A stretch of DNA of 64,000 nt from Paenibacillus_E sp964253085 (GTDB taxonomy: Bacteria; Bacillota; Bacilli; Paenibacillales; NBRC-103111). The notes beneath the pieces were generated by a model that did no database searches, had not been told where the DNA came from, and saw only the letters and a list, made by a program, of their open reading frames with translations. Both the position numbers and the translations under genes were made by a program. Position 1 is the stretch's first letter. Each line of letters starts with the position of its first letter. Positions 18,589-27,572 of this stretch are shown here, one piece after another. The DNA is taken from NCBI RefSeq assembly GCF_964253085.1, contig NZ_CAXUQH020000001.1:6324001-6388000 (forward strand), in the 5' to 3' direction.

Positions 18589-19227
18589 ATGCAACAGGAA
18601 ATGCAGCCCAATTATCAAACGCAAACTACGCCTAATACAAACCACGGTGGTCATGAGCTTTTCGATTTACATGAGGTGTTGGCTTGTACCATTAATGTGC
18701 TGGACCAATTCATGATGTTTAGACAGTTTGTACAAGATAGCGAGCTGCTGGACATTCTGGATCGTCAATACCAGTTCACACTTGCCCAGTACAATTTAAC
18801 CGCTGAGTGTTTCACAACCGGACAAAAGCCAAGCCAAGAAACGTCCACGTATATGATTAAGCAATTATCGGAGCCGATTTACGGCATTAAGCCAACCCAA
18901 CCGAAAAAGCCAAACCAATCGCTCGCTGATGTCAAGGATGCGGGAATAAGCGGGCATATGATAGGTCTGATCAAAACGCATGCGTCTTTACTAACCATGA
19001 CAGCCGTGGAAGTGACGAATCCCGTCGTTCGGCGTGTATTAGCCTCTCAGGTACAAAATTTCATAGAAATGGCTTATGAAATCTTCCTTTATCAAAATAG
19101 ACTTGCCTACTACCAGGTGCCTCAATTAGAAGCTTCCGATATGCAAAGCATGCTGACAGCATTCGTCCCAGCAACCGGGGCGCCACAAATGCCGCCTAAT
19201 AACAAAGCAGCAGCGTCTGTGCACTAG
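18589..19227 (+). CDS. Spore coat protein, CotF-like
   Basis: 212 aa with a Gln/Asn-rich N-terminus and a four-helix ferritin-like CotF domain (about 25-180; DLHEVLACTINVLDQFMMF, then a second helical half). The tail is Pro/Ala-rich. CotF-family proteins are structural components of the Bacillus spore coat. The ATG at 18589 follows AAAGGAGACTTCGTT. It lies downstream of the yhbH-spoVR operon on the same strand, consistent with a sporulation neighbourhood, but it is separated from it by the Uma2 remnant and a terminator. Confidence 0.8.
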   Translation: MQQEMQPNYQTQTTPNTNHGGHELFDLHEVLACTINVLDQFMMFRQFVQDSELLDILDRQYQFTLAQYNLTAECFTTGQKPSQETSTYMIKQLSEPIYGIKPTQPKKPNQSLADVKDAGISGHMIGLIKTHASLLTMTAVEVTNPVVRRVLASQVQNFIEMAYEIFLYQNRLAYYQVPQLEASDMQSMLTAFVPATGAPQMPPNNKAAASVH

Positions 19228-19237
19228 CTAGCAGCTT

Positions 19238-19280
19238 GTGAAGCCCAGCATCAGCCTAAAGGCTGCTGTTTGGGCTTTCT
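19238..19280 (+). terminator. Terminator after the coat-protein gene
   Basis: An imperfect stem (AAGCCCA.GCATCAGCC with GGCTGCTGTTTGGGCTT) around a TAAA loop is followed by a short T-rich tail. It lies 10 nt past the stop codon. Confidence 0.65.
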
Positions 19281-19313
19281 CCTATTAACCAGGGATATGG
19301 AGGTCAATGACGG

Positions 19314-20648
19314 ATGGTGACATTGCGGCATACGAACAGTGACAACAACACGAACAAGCTATCCTGGTGGCAGTTAGCTTTATTCGGAATTGGCTGCACA
19401 ATAGGAACAGGTTTCTTCCTTGGTTCCAGCATCGCCATTCAGAAGAGTGGGTTTGTGGTTGTTTTTATTTTTTTATTGGCAGCACTAGCCACCTTATTTG
19501 TATATGAAGCCTTAGCACAGATGACGGCTGCCAACCCAGAAAAAGGGTCTTTTCGAAATTATGTTAGGGAAGCATATGGCCGCTGGGCAGGATTTGGCGT
19601 GGGATGGTTGTATTGGTCCTCGGAAATGCTCATTTTAGGTAGTTCCTTAACGGCAATTGGAATTTTCACGCAATTTTGGCTTCCTAATCTGCCACTCTGG
19701 TTGTTGACTGCTTTCTACTCGTTCCTTGCCCTTCTTGTTATTATTCTTGGCTCCAAAGGAATTAACAAAACGGAGAATATATGCGCTATCGTTAAAATGG
19801 GGGCAGTGTTCCTATTCATCGCCATCGCAGGAATTGCTTTCATCAAAGGAACCCATGGCATAAACGCGATTCAGGGCAGTACGGCTCATTGGATTGGTTC
19901 AGGTTGGACAGGCGCATGGAAAGGACTTTTGTATGCGTTTTATGCGTTTAGCGGCATAGAGGTCATGGGCTTTATGGCCATCCATTTGCGAAATCCCAAA
20001 GAGGCTTATAAAGCTGGGAGGCTTATGCTGCTTACGATCACCGTGCTCTATGTGTTATCTATTAGTTTAGCGCTTCTTTTTATCACCAAGGAGCAATTAA
20101 CATCTGATAAAAGTCCGCTGCTTCTCTCTCTAGGCATTATGGGGTTACCTGTGCTAGTGCATATGATGAATGGGGTCCTAATTATTGCAGGGTTTTCTAT
20201 CCTCGTTGCCTCGCTATACGGCGTATCTACGATGCTAGTTGCTTTAGCAGAAGGCGGTGATGCTCCGCCATGGCTGGCCGATAGGAAAGGCAAGAAGCAG
20301 TTACCTCTTTATGCACTAGGTGTGAATACAATGGGGTTATGTGTTTCTATCGTCCTTGCACTAGTGATGCCAAGCCATATCTTTGAGCATATGACCACGG
20401 CAGGGGGATTGGTTCTCCTATATACGTGGTTGCTTATCGTTGCATCGTATCTCAAACAACTTCGCCCAAATCTTAGCGGACAACTGAAATCTTGGACCGC
20501 GATCCTTCTTATCATGGCAGCAGCAACAGGACCACTCCTGGAGATAAGCGGTAGACCTGGGTTTTGGACAAGCCTTCTTATCGTCATGGTGATTGTCATA
20601 ATCACGTTGTGGATGAAGCATAAATCGGCACGAAGAGAGCCTGCGTAA
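19314..20648 (+). CDS. APC-family amino acid permease
   Basis: 444 aa with about 12 hydrophobic segments. The first membrane helix carries the APC-superfamily glycine motif (GIGCTIGTGFFLGSS), which unwinds to bind the amino group of substrates. The family imports amino acids or amines by proton or sodium symport; the specificity is unknown. The ATG at 19314 follows TATGGAGGTCA. It is convergent with the YcgG-type gene, with only 7 nt between the stops. Together with the three genes that follow, the set resembles B. subtilis ycgF-ycgG-ycgH-ycgI, where ycgH is the permease. Confidence 0.85.
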   Translation: MVTLRHTNSDNNTNKLSWWQLALFGIGCTIGTGFFLGSSIAIQKSGFVVVFIFLLAALATLFVYEALAQMTAANPEKGSFRNYVREAYGRWAGFGVGWLYWSSEMLILGSSLTAIGIFTQFWLPNLPLWLLTAFYSFLALLVIILGSKGINKTENICAIVKMGAVFLFIAIAGIAFIKGTHGINAIQGSTAHWIGSGWTGAWKGLLYAFYAFSGIEVMGFMAIHLRNPKEAYKAGRLMLLTITVLYVLSISLALLFITKEQLTSDKSPLLLSLGIMGLPVLVHMMNGVLIIAGFSILVASLYGVSTMLVALAEGGDAPPWLADRKGKKQLPLYALGVNTMGLCVSIVLALVMPSHIFEHMTTAGGLVLLYTWLLIVASYLKQLRPNLSGQLKSWTAILLIMAAATGPLLEISGRPGFWTSLLIVMVIVIITLWMKHKSARREPA

Positions 20649-20655
20649 CCTTATT

Positions 20656-21429
20656 CTATTTATGGAATAGCACGCCCACGGCTTTTAGTTTATTTTTCAT
20701 ATACGTGTAGGGACATTTAGAAGGGATGCTTTCGTCATCACGCAAGAAGTATTGCTTCCATTCTTGGTTATCCTCTTGTCCGTACCATTTCAGAGAAGGA
20801 TGTGCAGGGACACCGTCGTACGCCACTAATTTTTGGCGAATACGTCTTTTCATATTGCGTCCAAAAGGGGTAGAATCGTTGATTTCTTCAAACACCCATC
20901 GCGGTTGGAATGCAATGAGGAAATGTGAAAACATTCGGCTTTTTCTAACCACATGGGCAGGAGTTCCGCAAAAGGAGAAATACGGCTGCCCATCACAACA
21001 AAATTCCCATGAATGGTGCGAAGGATCCTTTGAAATATTTGCAGGCCATGGCGCTTCATCTTTGGCGCTGACTCGGCTTAGAACAGACCAAAAAAGCCGC
21101 TCGTAATCTTCTACAGAGAAGCTATTCAGCATGTCTACAGGTGTTTGGAAAAATATAACCAGAGAGGCAAATTTCCCTGTTTCCCGTGAGCATCGGCCAT
21201 ATGACTGCAAGAGTTCCACTGTGTCAAGGGCAGCTTGCTCTGATCTTGGATCTGCTGCAAAGCCAAAGCGCAGGTTGTTGGTAAGGAAGCCTTGACGGCC
21301 AGGTATACAAGGATACGTATTTCCTGGATCTGCAATCATATTGCCGAATTGACGGAAGGCATCCTGCTGCCATGCGCCAAGAGTGGTCATATGTGCATCA
21401 AGCCAGTCTTTGGCATATAGATCAGCCAT
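20656..21429 (-). CDS. YqcI/YcgG family protein
   Basis: 257 aa from ATG 21429, preceded by AAGGAGGT; the longer frame to 21462 lacks a site. The family hallmark YPCIPGRQGFL near residue 39, a Cys-Pro-rich core and FCGTPAHVVRKSRMF are visible. No membrane segment is present. Some members of this family are, as I recall, heme-dependent oxygenases acting on arginine or guanidino compounds; whether this holds here is unknown. It sits with LysE-type and DUF1989 genes on the same strand and an amino acid permease opposite, which suggests metabolism of a small nitrogen compound. Confidence 0.8.
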   Translation of the reverse strand: MADLYAKDWLDAHMTTLGAWQQDAFRQFGNMIADPGNTYPCIPGRQGFLTNNLRFGFAADPRSEQAALDTVELLQSYGRCSRETGKFASLVIFFQTPVDMLNSFSVEDYERLFWSVLSRVSAKDEAPWPANISKDPSHHSWEFCCDGQPYFSFCGTPAHVVRKSRMFSHFLIAFQPRWVFEEINDSTPFGRNMKRRIRQKLVAYDGVPAHPSLKWYGQEDNQEWKQYFLRDDESIPSKCPYTYMKNKLKAVGVLFHK

Positions 21430-21531
21430 GTGGTAATAACCTCCTTCGTAAGTACGAAGCATACTATGCGAAGGAGAATAGATGGGTGAGTATCCCGGTC
21501 AAGAGGTACAACTGACCGTTCAAACCTCTGG

Positions 21532-22158
21532 CTAACCCGTTAGCTGCTTATAAGCTTGATAGCCAAAGTAAATTCCGAAGCCAATGAGAGAAAGGCCAGC
21601 TGCTACAGAAATCATTTGCAGAGTAGTACGATTCCCGAACTTGTGGAAGGTGCTGGCGAACGAGGCCATGGCAACATCCCATAGAAGGATGCCCGCAAAG
21701 ATACCTGAGCTATGCCAAAGCACTTGGTTAAGACCATAATTCTGCACACTTTCGGCTAAAATGGAGCCATAAATACCGAGCCAAAACAAGATATTTAGCG
21801 GATTGGTAAGTGCCATAATAAATCCGGAACGGAAGGATCTTACGCTGGATTGGACCTCACGAGGGCTGGCTTCCTGGGTTATCTTCACGTTTCTTAGCGT
21901 ATCAACGCCCGTGTAGATAAGTACAAAACAGCCAAACAACCAGAGAAATGTTTTCATAAACGGGGTGGTTAAGAAATGGGCTAAACCAAAATAAATAAGC
22001 AGCATATACAGCAAGTCGGCACACATCGCGCCCAATCCGATCAACCATGCTTGCGTAAAGCCAAATCTGGCTCCCTTATCGAGTTGAGCAGCGTTTATAG
22101 GACCGATGGGAGCCGATAACGAAATTCCAAGAAACAGATAAGTGACAAAATCATGCAT
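21532..22158 (-). CDS. LysE/RhtB-family amino acid exporter (YcgF-like)
   Basis: 208 aa with six predicted membrane helices. The N-terminus FLGISLSAPIGPINAAQLDKG is the conserved LysE-superfamily start (GxxPGP-like). The family exports basic amino acids, homoserine or threonine, or related amines. The ATG at 22158 follows CAGGGGGCGAAG. It lies between the DUF1989 and YcgG-type genes on the same strand with short gaps, so a common transcript is likely. Confidence 0.85.
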   Translation of the reverse strand: MHDFVTYLFLGISLSAPIGPINAAQLDKGARFGFTQAWLIGLGAMCADLLYMLLIYFGLAHFLTTPFMKTFLWLFGCFVLIYTGVDTLRNVKITQEASPREVQSSVRSFRSGFIMALTNPLNILFWLGIYGSILAESVQNYGLNQVLWHSSGIFAGILLWDVAMASFASTFHKFGNRTTLQMISVAAGLSLIGFGIYFGYQAYKQLTG

Positions 22159-22227
22159 AACTTCGCCCCCTGAATATCAACTAACTTGTACAAGTTATTG
22201 TATGTCGGGTGCTATTTCATTAGAAGA

Positions 22228-22818
22228 TCAGATGATGTCAACGCGAATAGGTGTACACTTGTATCCATTGCAGAGACTTTCTTCGCAGGGACAAGCAGAA
22301 ATAGCCACAATCAGATCCATTTCTGCACGAAGCTCGATATAATCTCCTGCTTTGGATAGAGGCTTCTCTATACGGATTTGTCCGGATGCCTGAATGATGG
22401 TGTTCATGAATAGATTAAAGGGATAATGCTGATCTGGGGCGGGGATCTCAAATGGTGCCAGTGCTTCATTTAAGTTCATATAGCAGCTGGTGTGGTCTCG
22501 CTTATTGTACAGCAACTCGTACATTTCAGGCCGACAGGCCGAATTAATCCAATCGTGCTGTCCTACCGTATCCCTAATGATAGTGAGCATAGGCGTATAT
22601 TTATTGGAGTAGATGATATCGCCGGGCTTCACTTTCATCGCATGTAAAGCGTCCATCGTAACACTAGGGTCAAGTCGCTCACTGATATCATCCCCACGAT
22701 AGGCCACAAAGTCGGCAACTTGTTCTCCCTCTACATCCGTAACCCGAATCACTTGACCCATCTTGAGCTGGAGACCGAGACCCTCTGTAGCCGGGATTAG
22801 CCATTGCTGTTTACTCAT
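22228..22818 (-). CDS. DUF1989 family protein (urea carboxylase-associated type, YcgI-like)
   Basis: 196 aa. Characteristic DUF1989 blocks are visible: VADFVAYRGDD (about 35-45), the KPGDIIYSN block, and near the C-terminus ISACPCEESLCNG, whose Cys residues probably help bind a metal. Relatives occur next to urea carboxylase and in guanidine, ethanolamine or amine catabolism; no member's reaction can be assigned here. The ATG at 22818 follows TTAGGAGGATTTGA. It is the first gene of the minus-strand set DUF1989, LysE, YcgG. Confidence 0.85.
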   Translation of the reverse strand: MSKQQWLIPATEGLGLQLKMGQVIRVTDVEGEQVADFVAYRGDDISERLDPSVTMDALHAMKVKPGDIIYSNKYTPMLTIIRDTVGQHDWINSACRPEMYELLYNKRDHTSCYMNLNEALAPFEIPAPDQHYPFNLFMNTIIQASGQIRIEKPLSKAGDYIELRAEMDLIVAISACPCEESLCNGYKCTPIRVDII

Positions 22819-22950
22819 TCAAATCCTCCTAATTGTAGGTAAGTTACCCTTACAGTATGGCTTATCGTTCGTGAATATATGATAACTGTGAGCAGAGTAC
22901 CTATAGGGCTATGAGCGCGCTTCGCCTAGACCGAAGCCATAACTCCAGTC

Positions 22951-22986
22951 TAAAAAGCCCAACCTCTGAGAGATTGGGCTTTCAGT
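22951..22986. terminator. Bidirectional terminator
   Basis: AAAAAGCCCAACCTCT pairs with AGATTGGGCTTT. T-runs exist in both directions. It separates the ABC exporter operon from the DUF1989 gene. The rest of the gap 22819-23074 shows nothing else recognisable. Confidence 0.75.
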
Positions 22987-23074
22987 TTGCTCTGAGGTCC
23001 CTTACCTGTGGTAAAGCCACCATAACGGATCATTAGAAACAGTACGTCCGAGTCTCTCGTTTAGTAACACGAGC

Positions 23075-24178
23075 CTACTCCCATTTAAACGTAAACGTAG
23101 CCACGATGAACGATACGACCAACCAAATGGCCAACATCAGCCCTTCCTGCCACAGATCCCCAATGCCAGCACCCACATTCATAATCTGCCGAAGGGCCGT
23201 GCTGAGCTGAGTAATCGGGATCGATTTCACGATCGGCTGCAAGAACTCCGGCATGCTGGAAACGGAGAAGAATACGCCGCCCAAGAACATGAGCGGGAAC
23301 GAGATTAGTCCGGAAATTGGCCCGGCACTCTCCGGGGTTTTGGCCACACCAGCGATGATAAAACCGATGGACATGAACGTCAATGTACCCATGACGATAA
23401 ACAACAGAAGCAGCCACCAGGAGCCATTCACCTGCGTGCCGAAAATCAAAGCACCGACAAGCAGTACGATTAAGGCTTGCGCCGTGTTCATCACAAGGCG
23501 TGCAGTAATTTGCGCGGCGATGAACGTCGATGCCTTCAGCGGTGTACTTTGCATGCGTCGCAGCACACCCCGCTCCCGCCATGAAGCGATTTGTCCCGAG
23601 ACGCCATTTAAATTGTTGGTCATGATCATCATCGCCAGAATGCCCGGTACAAGGAAATCGATGTAGCGAAGCTGTAAAGCTTGCACGCCCACCGGATCTA
23701 TACGAACAATCGGGATGTAGTTGGAGATTTGTTTGGAAACACTATCCGCTACCTGCCCGACAGTTTGCAATCCGATCTGCGCACTCTGCTGGTTCGTTTG
23801 ATCATAATACACCTGCAAGAAGCTTGCCTTGGTGCTATCTGCACCTTTTAGACCTACCGCATGCCCGTAATTTTTCTGAATAACGACGACTAACTTCTGA
23901 TCGCCATGCTTCAGCTGCTCAAGCGACTTATCCATGTCATCTGCAGGTTTTAGCTTCAAAATACTATTCGCTTGGAGCGCCTCCACCATGACCCTGGATT
24001 CTGCAGTTTGATCCTGATCAATGACGACGCCATCGACGATAATATCATTTCCCTTCCCGAGAAAGGAACCGAGCATAATCATGAAGAAAAGCGGCATGAA
24101 CAAGGTGAATACAAGCACTTGTCGATTACGGACAAAAAAACGAAGCTGGCTTAAGGTCAATTGGATATAAGCATTCAT
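23075..24178 (-). CDS. ABC-2 type exporter permease
   Basis: 367 aa. The N-terminal cytoplasmic start SQLRFFVRNRQVLVFTLFMP leads into the first membrane helix. A large extracellular loop (about 40-165) and five more helices follow in the C-terminal half, the usual ABC2_membrane_3 layout for drug, lantibiotic or lipid exporters. It overlaps the preceding ATPase gene by 4 nt (ATGA), so the two are coupled and form one transporter. The substrate is unknown; multidrug resistance is possible but unsupported. Confidence 0.9.
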   Translation of the reverse strand: MNAYIQLTLSQLRFFVRNRQVLVFTLFMPLFFMIMLGSFLGKGNDIIVDGVVIDQDQTAESRVMVEALQANSILKLKPADDMDKSLEQLKHGDQKLVVVIQKNYGHAVGLKGADSTKASFLQVYYDQTNQQSAQIGLQTVGQVADSVSKQISNYIPIVRIDPVGVQALQLRYIDFLVPGILAMMIMTNNLNGVSGQIASWRERGVLRRMQSTPLKASTFIAAQITARLVMNTAQALIVLLVGALIFGTQVNGSWWLLLLFIVMGTLTFMSIGFIIAGVAKTPESAGPISGLISFPLMFLGGVFFSVSSMPEFLQPIVKSIPITQLSTALRQIMNVGAGIGDLWQEGLMLAIWLVVSFIVATFTFKWE

Positions 24179-25122
24179 TCTTCTTTCAAGCTCCTTCCGG
24201 TCATGGAAATAAACACATCTTCCAGCGTAGCCGTTCGTGTCTGCAAGTCAGCCAATTGCCATCTGCCACCAGCGCTTTTCTCCACGAGATCAATGAGCGA
24301 TTCCTGAAGCTTATCTGTATAAAGGACGAACACATCCTTTCGCACATCGATGCCCTTGACTTCACGAATATCGCGAAGCTCCTCTACAACCAATTCCTTG
24401 TCAGCTTCTACCAAGTCTTGCAATCTAAACTCGATCGCACTATCCGATTGCAAGCTGCTCACTAGATTACGAGGTGTATCCAATGCGACAACTTTCCCTT
24501 GATCCATTAAACAAATACGATCGCAAAGCACGTGCGCTTCCTCCATATAATGCGTGGACAGCACGATCGTTTTGCCTCGCTCCTTTAGCTTTAAAATAAT
24601 CTCCCACAGTGTTCGTCTTGCTGTTGGATCTAACCCTGTTGTAGGCTCATCCAAGAAGATGACCTTGGGATCATTCAAAAGCGCAAGACCAATGGCAAGC
24701 CGCTGCTTTTGCCCACCGGATAGATGCTTTACGCGGCCGTTCCTTTTATCAACCAACGTCATATCTTCTAATAGCGGGCCAATCGGAACAGAGCTCGGAT
24801 AGAAACTGGCATACATCCTCATTATTTCCTCTACCGTCAACAACTCGAATAACGAAGTTGATTGCAATTGAACACCGATGACTTCCTTGACCTTACCCAA
24901 ATCCTTCTGCGTATCAAATCCTGCTACAATCGCACGTCCGCCGTCTGGCTTCCGCAGCCCTTCGATCATCTCCATCGTTGTCGTTTTCCCGGCACCATTG
25001 GGACCTAGCAAACCGAAAACTTCGCCTTGATAGACCTGGAAATTAACGCCCCGCACAGCCTGGAAGGACCCATAATTTTTAATTAAACCATCCGCTTCAA
25101 TAACAATATGTGAAGACTCCAT
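24175..25122 (-). CDS. ABC transporter ATP-binding protein
   Basis: 315 aa from ATG 25122, preceded by AAGGGGGCTAG. Walker A GLLGPNGAGKTTTM (about 36-49), signature LSGGQKQRL, Walker B VIFLDEPTTGLDP and switch His in STHYMEEA are all intact. A C-terminal extension of about 80 residues after the nucleotide-binding domain is typical of DrrA/CcmA-type exporters. It pairs with the downstream permease through a 4-nt overlap. No regulatory gene accompanies the pair. Confidence 0.93.
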   Translation of the reverse strand: MESSHIVIEADGLIKNYGSFQAVRGVNFQVYQGEVFGLLGPNGAGKTTTMEMIEGLRKPDGGRAIVAGFDTQKDLGKVKEVIGVQLQSTSLFELLTVEEIMRMYASFYPSSVPIGPLLEDMTLVDKRNGRVKHLSGGQKQRLAIGLALLNDPKVIFLDEPTTGLDPTARRTLWEIILKLKERGKTIVLSTHYMEEAHVLCDRICLMDQGKVVALDTPRNLVSSLQSDSAIEFRLQDLVEADKELVVEELRDIREVKGIDVRKDVFVLYTDKLQESLIDLVEKSAGGRWQLADLQTRTATLEDVFISMTGRSLKEE

Positions 25123-25350
25123 AATGCTAGCCCCCTTCGCTTCCAAATTTTACGTAACTCACCCTATCATACAAAATAAACGGCTACGCCGTCCATTAAA
25201 GGACGGGAGCGATTATGGATAAAACCACCATGAAATATCTACTGACAGAACTAGTGGAATTCCGACAACGCCAATCGACGAACTTATTGAGAAAGGTATG
25301 ATAATCTTAATATCTACTTAACAAACAAAATCAGAAGGAGATGTGTTGAA

Positions 25351-25563
25351 GTGAGAATGAATATTTTATTTAATAAGAAGCCGATTTCCGTTAATTTCGT
25401 CGGCACGGACCATAAGTTAATTCCCTCTTTGATCAACGCACTTCGCCATAACAAATTCACCACCATGAATTTAGTTAATTCGTTAGAGCGAGTAGATTTA
25501 TTCAGCTCAGAAGCGATTTTATATGCCACAGATGGGAATAAGGCACGCATACCGATTTTCTAA
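25351..25563 (+). CDS. Small protein of unknown function (70 aa)
   Basis: A 70-codon frame starting GTG (or ATG two codons later). AGAAGGAG lies upstream at good spacing and a clear terminator (25596-25635) follows. These three signals together suggest a real gene. The product is slightly basic with no membrane segment or cysteine motif, and I do not recognise it. About 135 nt upstream is a much shorter possible frame (28 codons, near 25215) with weak support. An overlapping frame on the opposite strand has no ribosome site. Confidence 0.45.
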   Translation: MRMNILFNKKPISVNFVGTDHKLIPSLINALRHNKFTTMNLVNSLERVDLFSSEAILYATDGNKARIPIF

Positions 25564-25595
25564 TTCTTTTCGTTACATAGATGTTTCGTGACCAA

Positions 25596-25635
25596 CGCCT
25601 ACGAATGGTAGATTCCTTCGTAAGCGTTTTTTTTC
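25596..25635 (+). terminator. Terminator after the small ORF
   Basis: AACGCCTACGAA pairs with TTCGTAAGCGTT across a 10-nt loop, followed by eight T. Confidence 0.75.
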
Positions 25636-25719
25636 GTAGATAAATAGGCATATCCCTCCTACTCTTTTCATAGACTAATAGAAATGAATGAGACCACTAC
25701 AGCTGGGATGGAGAAATCT

Positions 25720-26511
25720 ATGTACCTTATCCGCCTTTTCAAAGCGCATGCTGCTCAGCTACTAATCTATCTACTTATCGTGATTATCAGTTTCGTATGG
25801 ACCTTAATTTGGGGCCTTCATTCCACCACACAACCGCCCCCAAAGGCAAGTGCCGAGTATAGCATTAAACCCGCAACGAATGGCGTTCTCCTTCACGTTA
25901 TCCAAACGTCACCTGAAAACATAGGACTCAAAGCGATTACTGCAAATGTGACCGAACGGCAGGACAATGGGATTAATGGCGGATTTTTCTGGCAGGGGTA
26001 TTTGCTAAGCATCGCAGTGACCAATGATCAGCCTGTGAAGGGTCAACCTGGCGACTACGGCTCGGGCTGGTACAATACGGATCGGAAACGAGGGACACTT
26101 GTGTGGGATGAGAAGGCGCAAACCTTTACCGTCCAAGTTGTCGAAAATGCGAGTGAGTTACAGGTGCTGGATCGCAGCCGTTATTGGGCGCAGGGAGGCG
26201 TAAGCATGGGGCTTACGAATCCATTGGGTTGGGCTGAACAAGCCATTTCGGAAGAAATGCCTGTCATTAACGAGAAGCGCATGCGGTCTGGTATTGTGTA
26301 TGATCGAATGAACAACGTGTATTTGGTAGTTGCGCCTACCCCTTGTACCGGTGAAGAGTTCCGTACAGCGGTACAAGAGCAGGTAGGGGAGAAACAGCTG
26401 GTCGATGGGCTTTTTCTTGACGGCGATGGTTCTTCTCAGCTGAAGGTCGCGAATTTCTTACTGCCAGGTGACCACCGCGAGGTGTATCAGATGATAGCTT
26501 TGTTGAAATAA
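25720..26511 (+). CDS. Phosphodiester glycosidase-like exported protein (NAGPA/DUF2233)
   Basis: About 263 aa. A single N-terminal membrane segment (LLIYLLIVIISFVWTLIWGL, an uncleaved anchor or signal) leads to an extracytoplasmic domain with the NAGPA-family motifs INGGFF and LFLDGDGSSQL. The family includes the enzyme that uncovers mannose-6-phosphate and bacterial proteins acting on cell-wall sugar phosphodiesters. The start is uncertain: ATG 25720 has GGGATGGAG upstream, while the longer frame from 25684 has none. A terminator shared with the convergent aldo/keto reductase follows. Confidence 0.75.
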   Translation: MYLIRLFKAHAAQLLIYLLIVIISFVWTLIWGLHSTTQPPPKASAEYSIKPATNGVLLHVIQTSPENIGLKAITANVTERQDNGINGGFFWQGYLLSIAVTNDQPVKGQPGDYGSGWYNTDRKRGTLVWDEKAQTFTVQVVENASELQVLDRSRYWAQGGVSMGLTNPLGWAEQAISEEMPVINEKRMRSGIVYDRMNNVYLVVAPTPCTGEEFRTAVQEQVGEKQLVDGLFLDGDGSSQLKVANFLLPGDHREVYQMIALLK

Positions 26512-26555
26512 GCGGAGGGAGGCCGCACCTAGTCGGCGCTGACTCATGATCAACT

Positions 26556-26597
26556 AAAAAAGAGGAAACCCCGTACAAACGGGCGTTTCCTCTTTGG
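26556..26597. terminator. Bidirectional terminator
   Basis: AAAAGAGGAAAC pairs with GTTTCCTCTTT around an inner CCCGT/ACGGG hairpin. It lies in the 100-nt gap between convergent genes. Confidence 0.85.
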
Positions 26598-26612
26598 AGT
26601 TGGAAAAAGTAA

Positions 26613-27452
26613 CTAGAACGTCACATGATCCGGGTCCGGGCCAATACGCTTGTTGATATTCAAAGCATCCACCAAAGCCATATCCTCAGCGCTCAGCTCA
26701 AAATCGAAAATGTCCGCATTCTCACGAATACGATGCTCCGTCACAGACTTCGGAATCGTCACGACACCATGCTGGATATCCCAACGCAGTACAATTTGTG
26801 CTGCTGATTTGCCGTATTTAGCCGCTAGCTGCGCCAATTCAGGCTGATTCAGCCTTCCCTGCATAAGTGGGCTCCACGCTTCCAATTGGATGCCATGTTC
26901 ACGGGTATACGTGAGCAACTCTTTTTGTGACAGCTCCGGATGATACTCCACTTGATTAACCGCAGGCACGATACCGGTATCTTCGATGACATGCTCCAAA
27001 TGAGAGATTTGGAAATTACTCACGCCAATCGCACGTACATGCCCTTCTTTGTACAGGTGGACCAGCGCTTTCCACGTTTCTCGGTACGTTGCGGAGACGG
27101 CCCAATGCACCAAGTAAAGATCAATCGTTTCCAAACCAAGCCGTTTGCGACTTGCTTCAAACGCTTGCAGCGTAGACTCGTAACCTTGATCTGCGTTCCA
27201 CACTTTCGTGGTTACGAAAATCTCCTCACGCGGCACGCCACTTTGGCGAAGACCCTGACCAACGCCTTCTTCGTTGCGATATACCGCAGCCGTATCGATG
27301 CTTCTATAGCCTAATTGCAAAGCGGTTTGAACCGCTCCGATAACCTCTTGACCTTCTTTGCTTTTATAAACGCCGAGACCCAGCCAAGGCATATGTACAC
27401 CATTGTTGAGCGTAACCCCAGTTGTCAATGCTTGATTCGCTTTCGTAGACAT
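26613..27452 (-). CDS. Aldo/keto reductase
   Basis: 279 aa, a TIM-barrel NADPH-dependent oxidoreductase of the AKR5-like group (2,5-diketo-D-gluconate reductase type). The catalytic tetrad is visible: Asp in RSIDTAAVYRNE with Tyr following, Lys in FVTTKVWN and His in YLVHWAV. Coenzyme-binding segment TIPKSVTEHRIREN is present near the C-terminus. The ATG at 27452 follows ATGGAGGTTATTGCTA. It is monocistronic and substrate specificity is not predictable. Confidence 0.92.
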   Translation of the reverse strand: MSTKANQALTTGVTLNNGVHMPWLGLGVYKSKEGQEVIGAVQTALQLGYRSIDTAAVYRNEEGVGQGLRQSGVPREEIFVTTKVWNADQGYESTLQAFEASRKRLGLETIDLYLVHWAVSATYRETWKALVHLYKEGHVRAIGVSNFQISHLEHVIEDTGIVPAVNQVEYHPELSQKELLTYTREHGIQLEAWSPLMQGRLNQPELAQLAAKYGKSAAQIVLRWDIQHGVVTIPKSVTEHRIRENADIFDFELSAEDMALVDALNINKRIGPDPDHVTF

Positions 27453-27572
27453 TAGCAATAACCTCCATCGGAATAAGATTAGAATGAGCGCATCTTTACC
27501 GTGTAGCTCACATTAATCATACCACCTAAGTCGGATATTCCAAAATCTTGCGTGTGCTGGCACCAAGACTAG

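Noticed and set aside
23085..23582. A 165-codon minus-strand frame in another register of the ABC permease
   Set aside because: It is fully contained in the permease gene, Cys/His-rich and without a ribosome site.
25174..25191. AAATAAACGGCTACGCCG resembles 47557-47574
   Set aside because: Only about 18 nt are shared with two mismatches and the flanks differ; this may be a common short motif, not enough to call a repeat family.
25215..25301. A 28-codon frame upstream of the small ORF
   Set aside because: The ribosome site is poor, the frame ends early and no similarity is recognisable; too weak to list as a gene.
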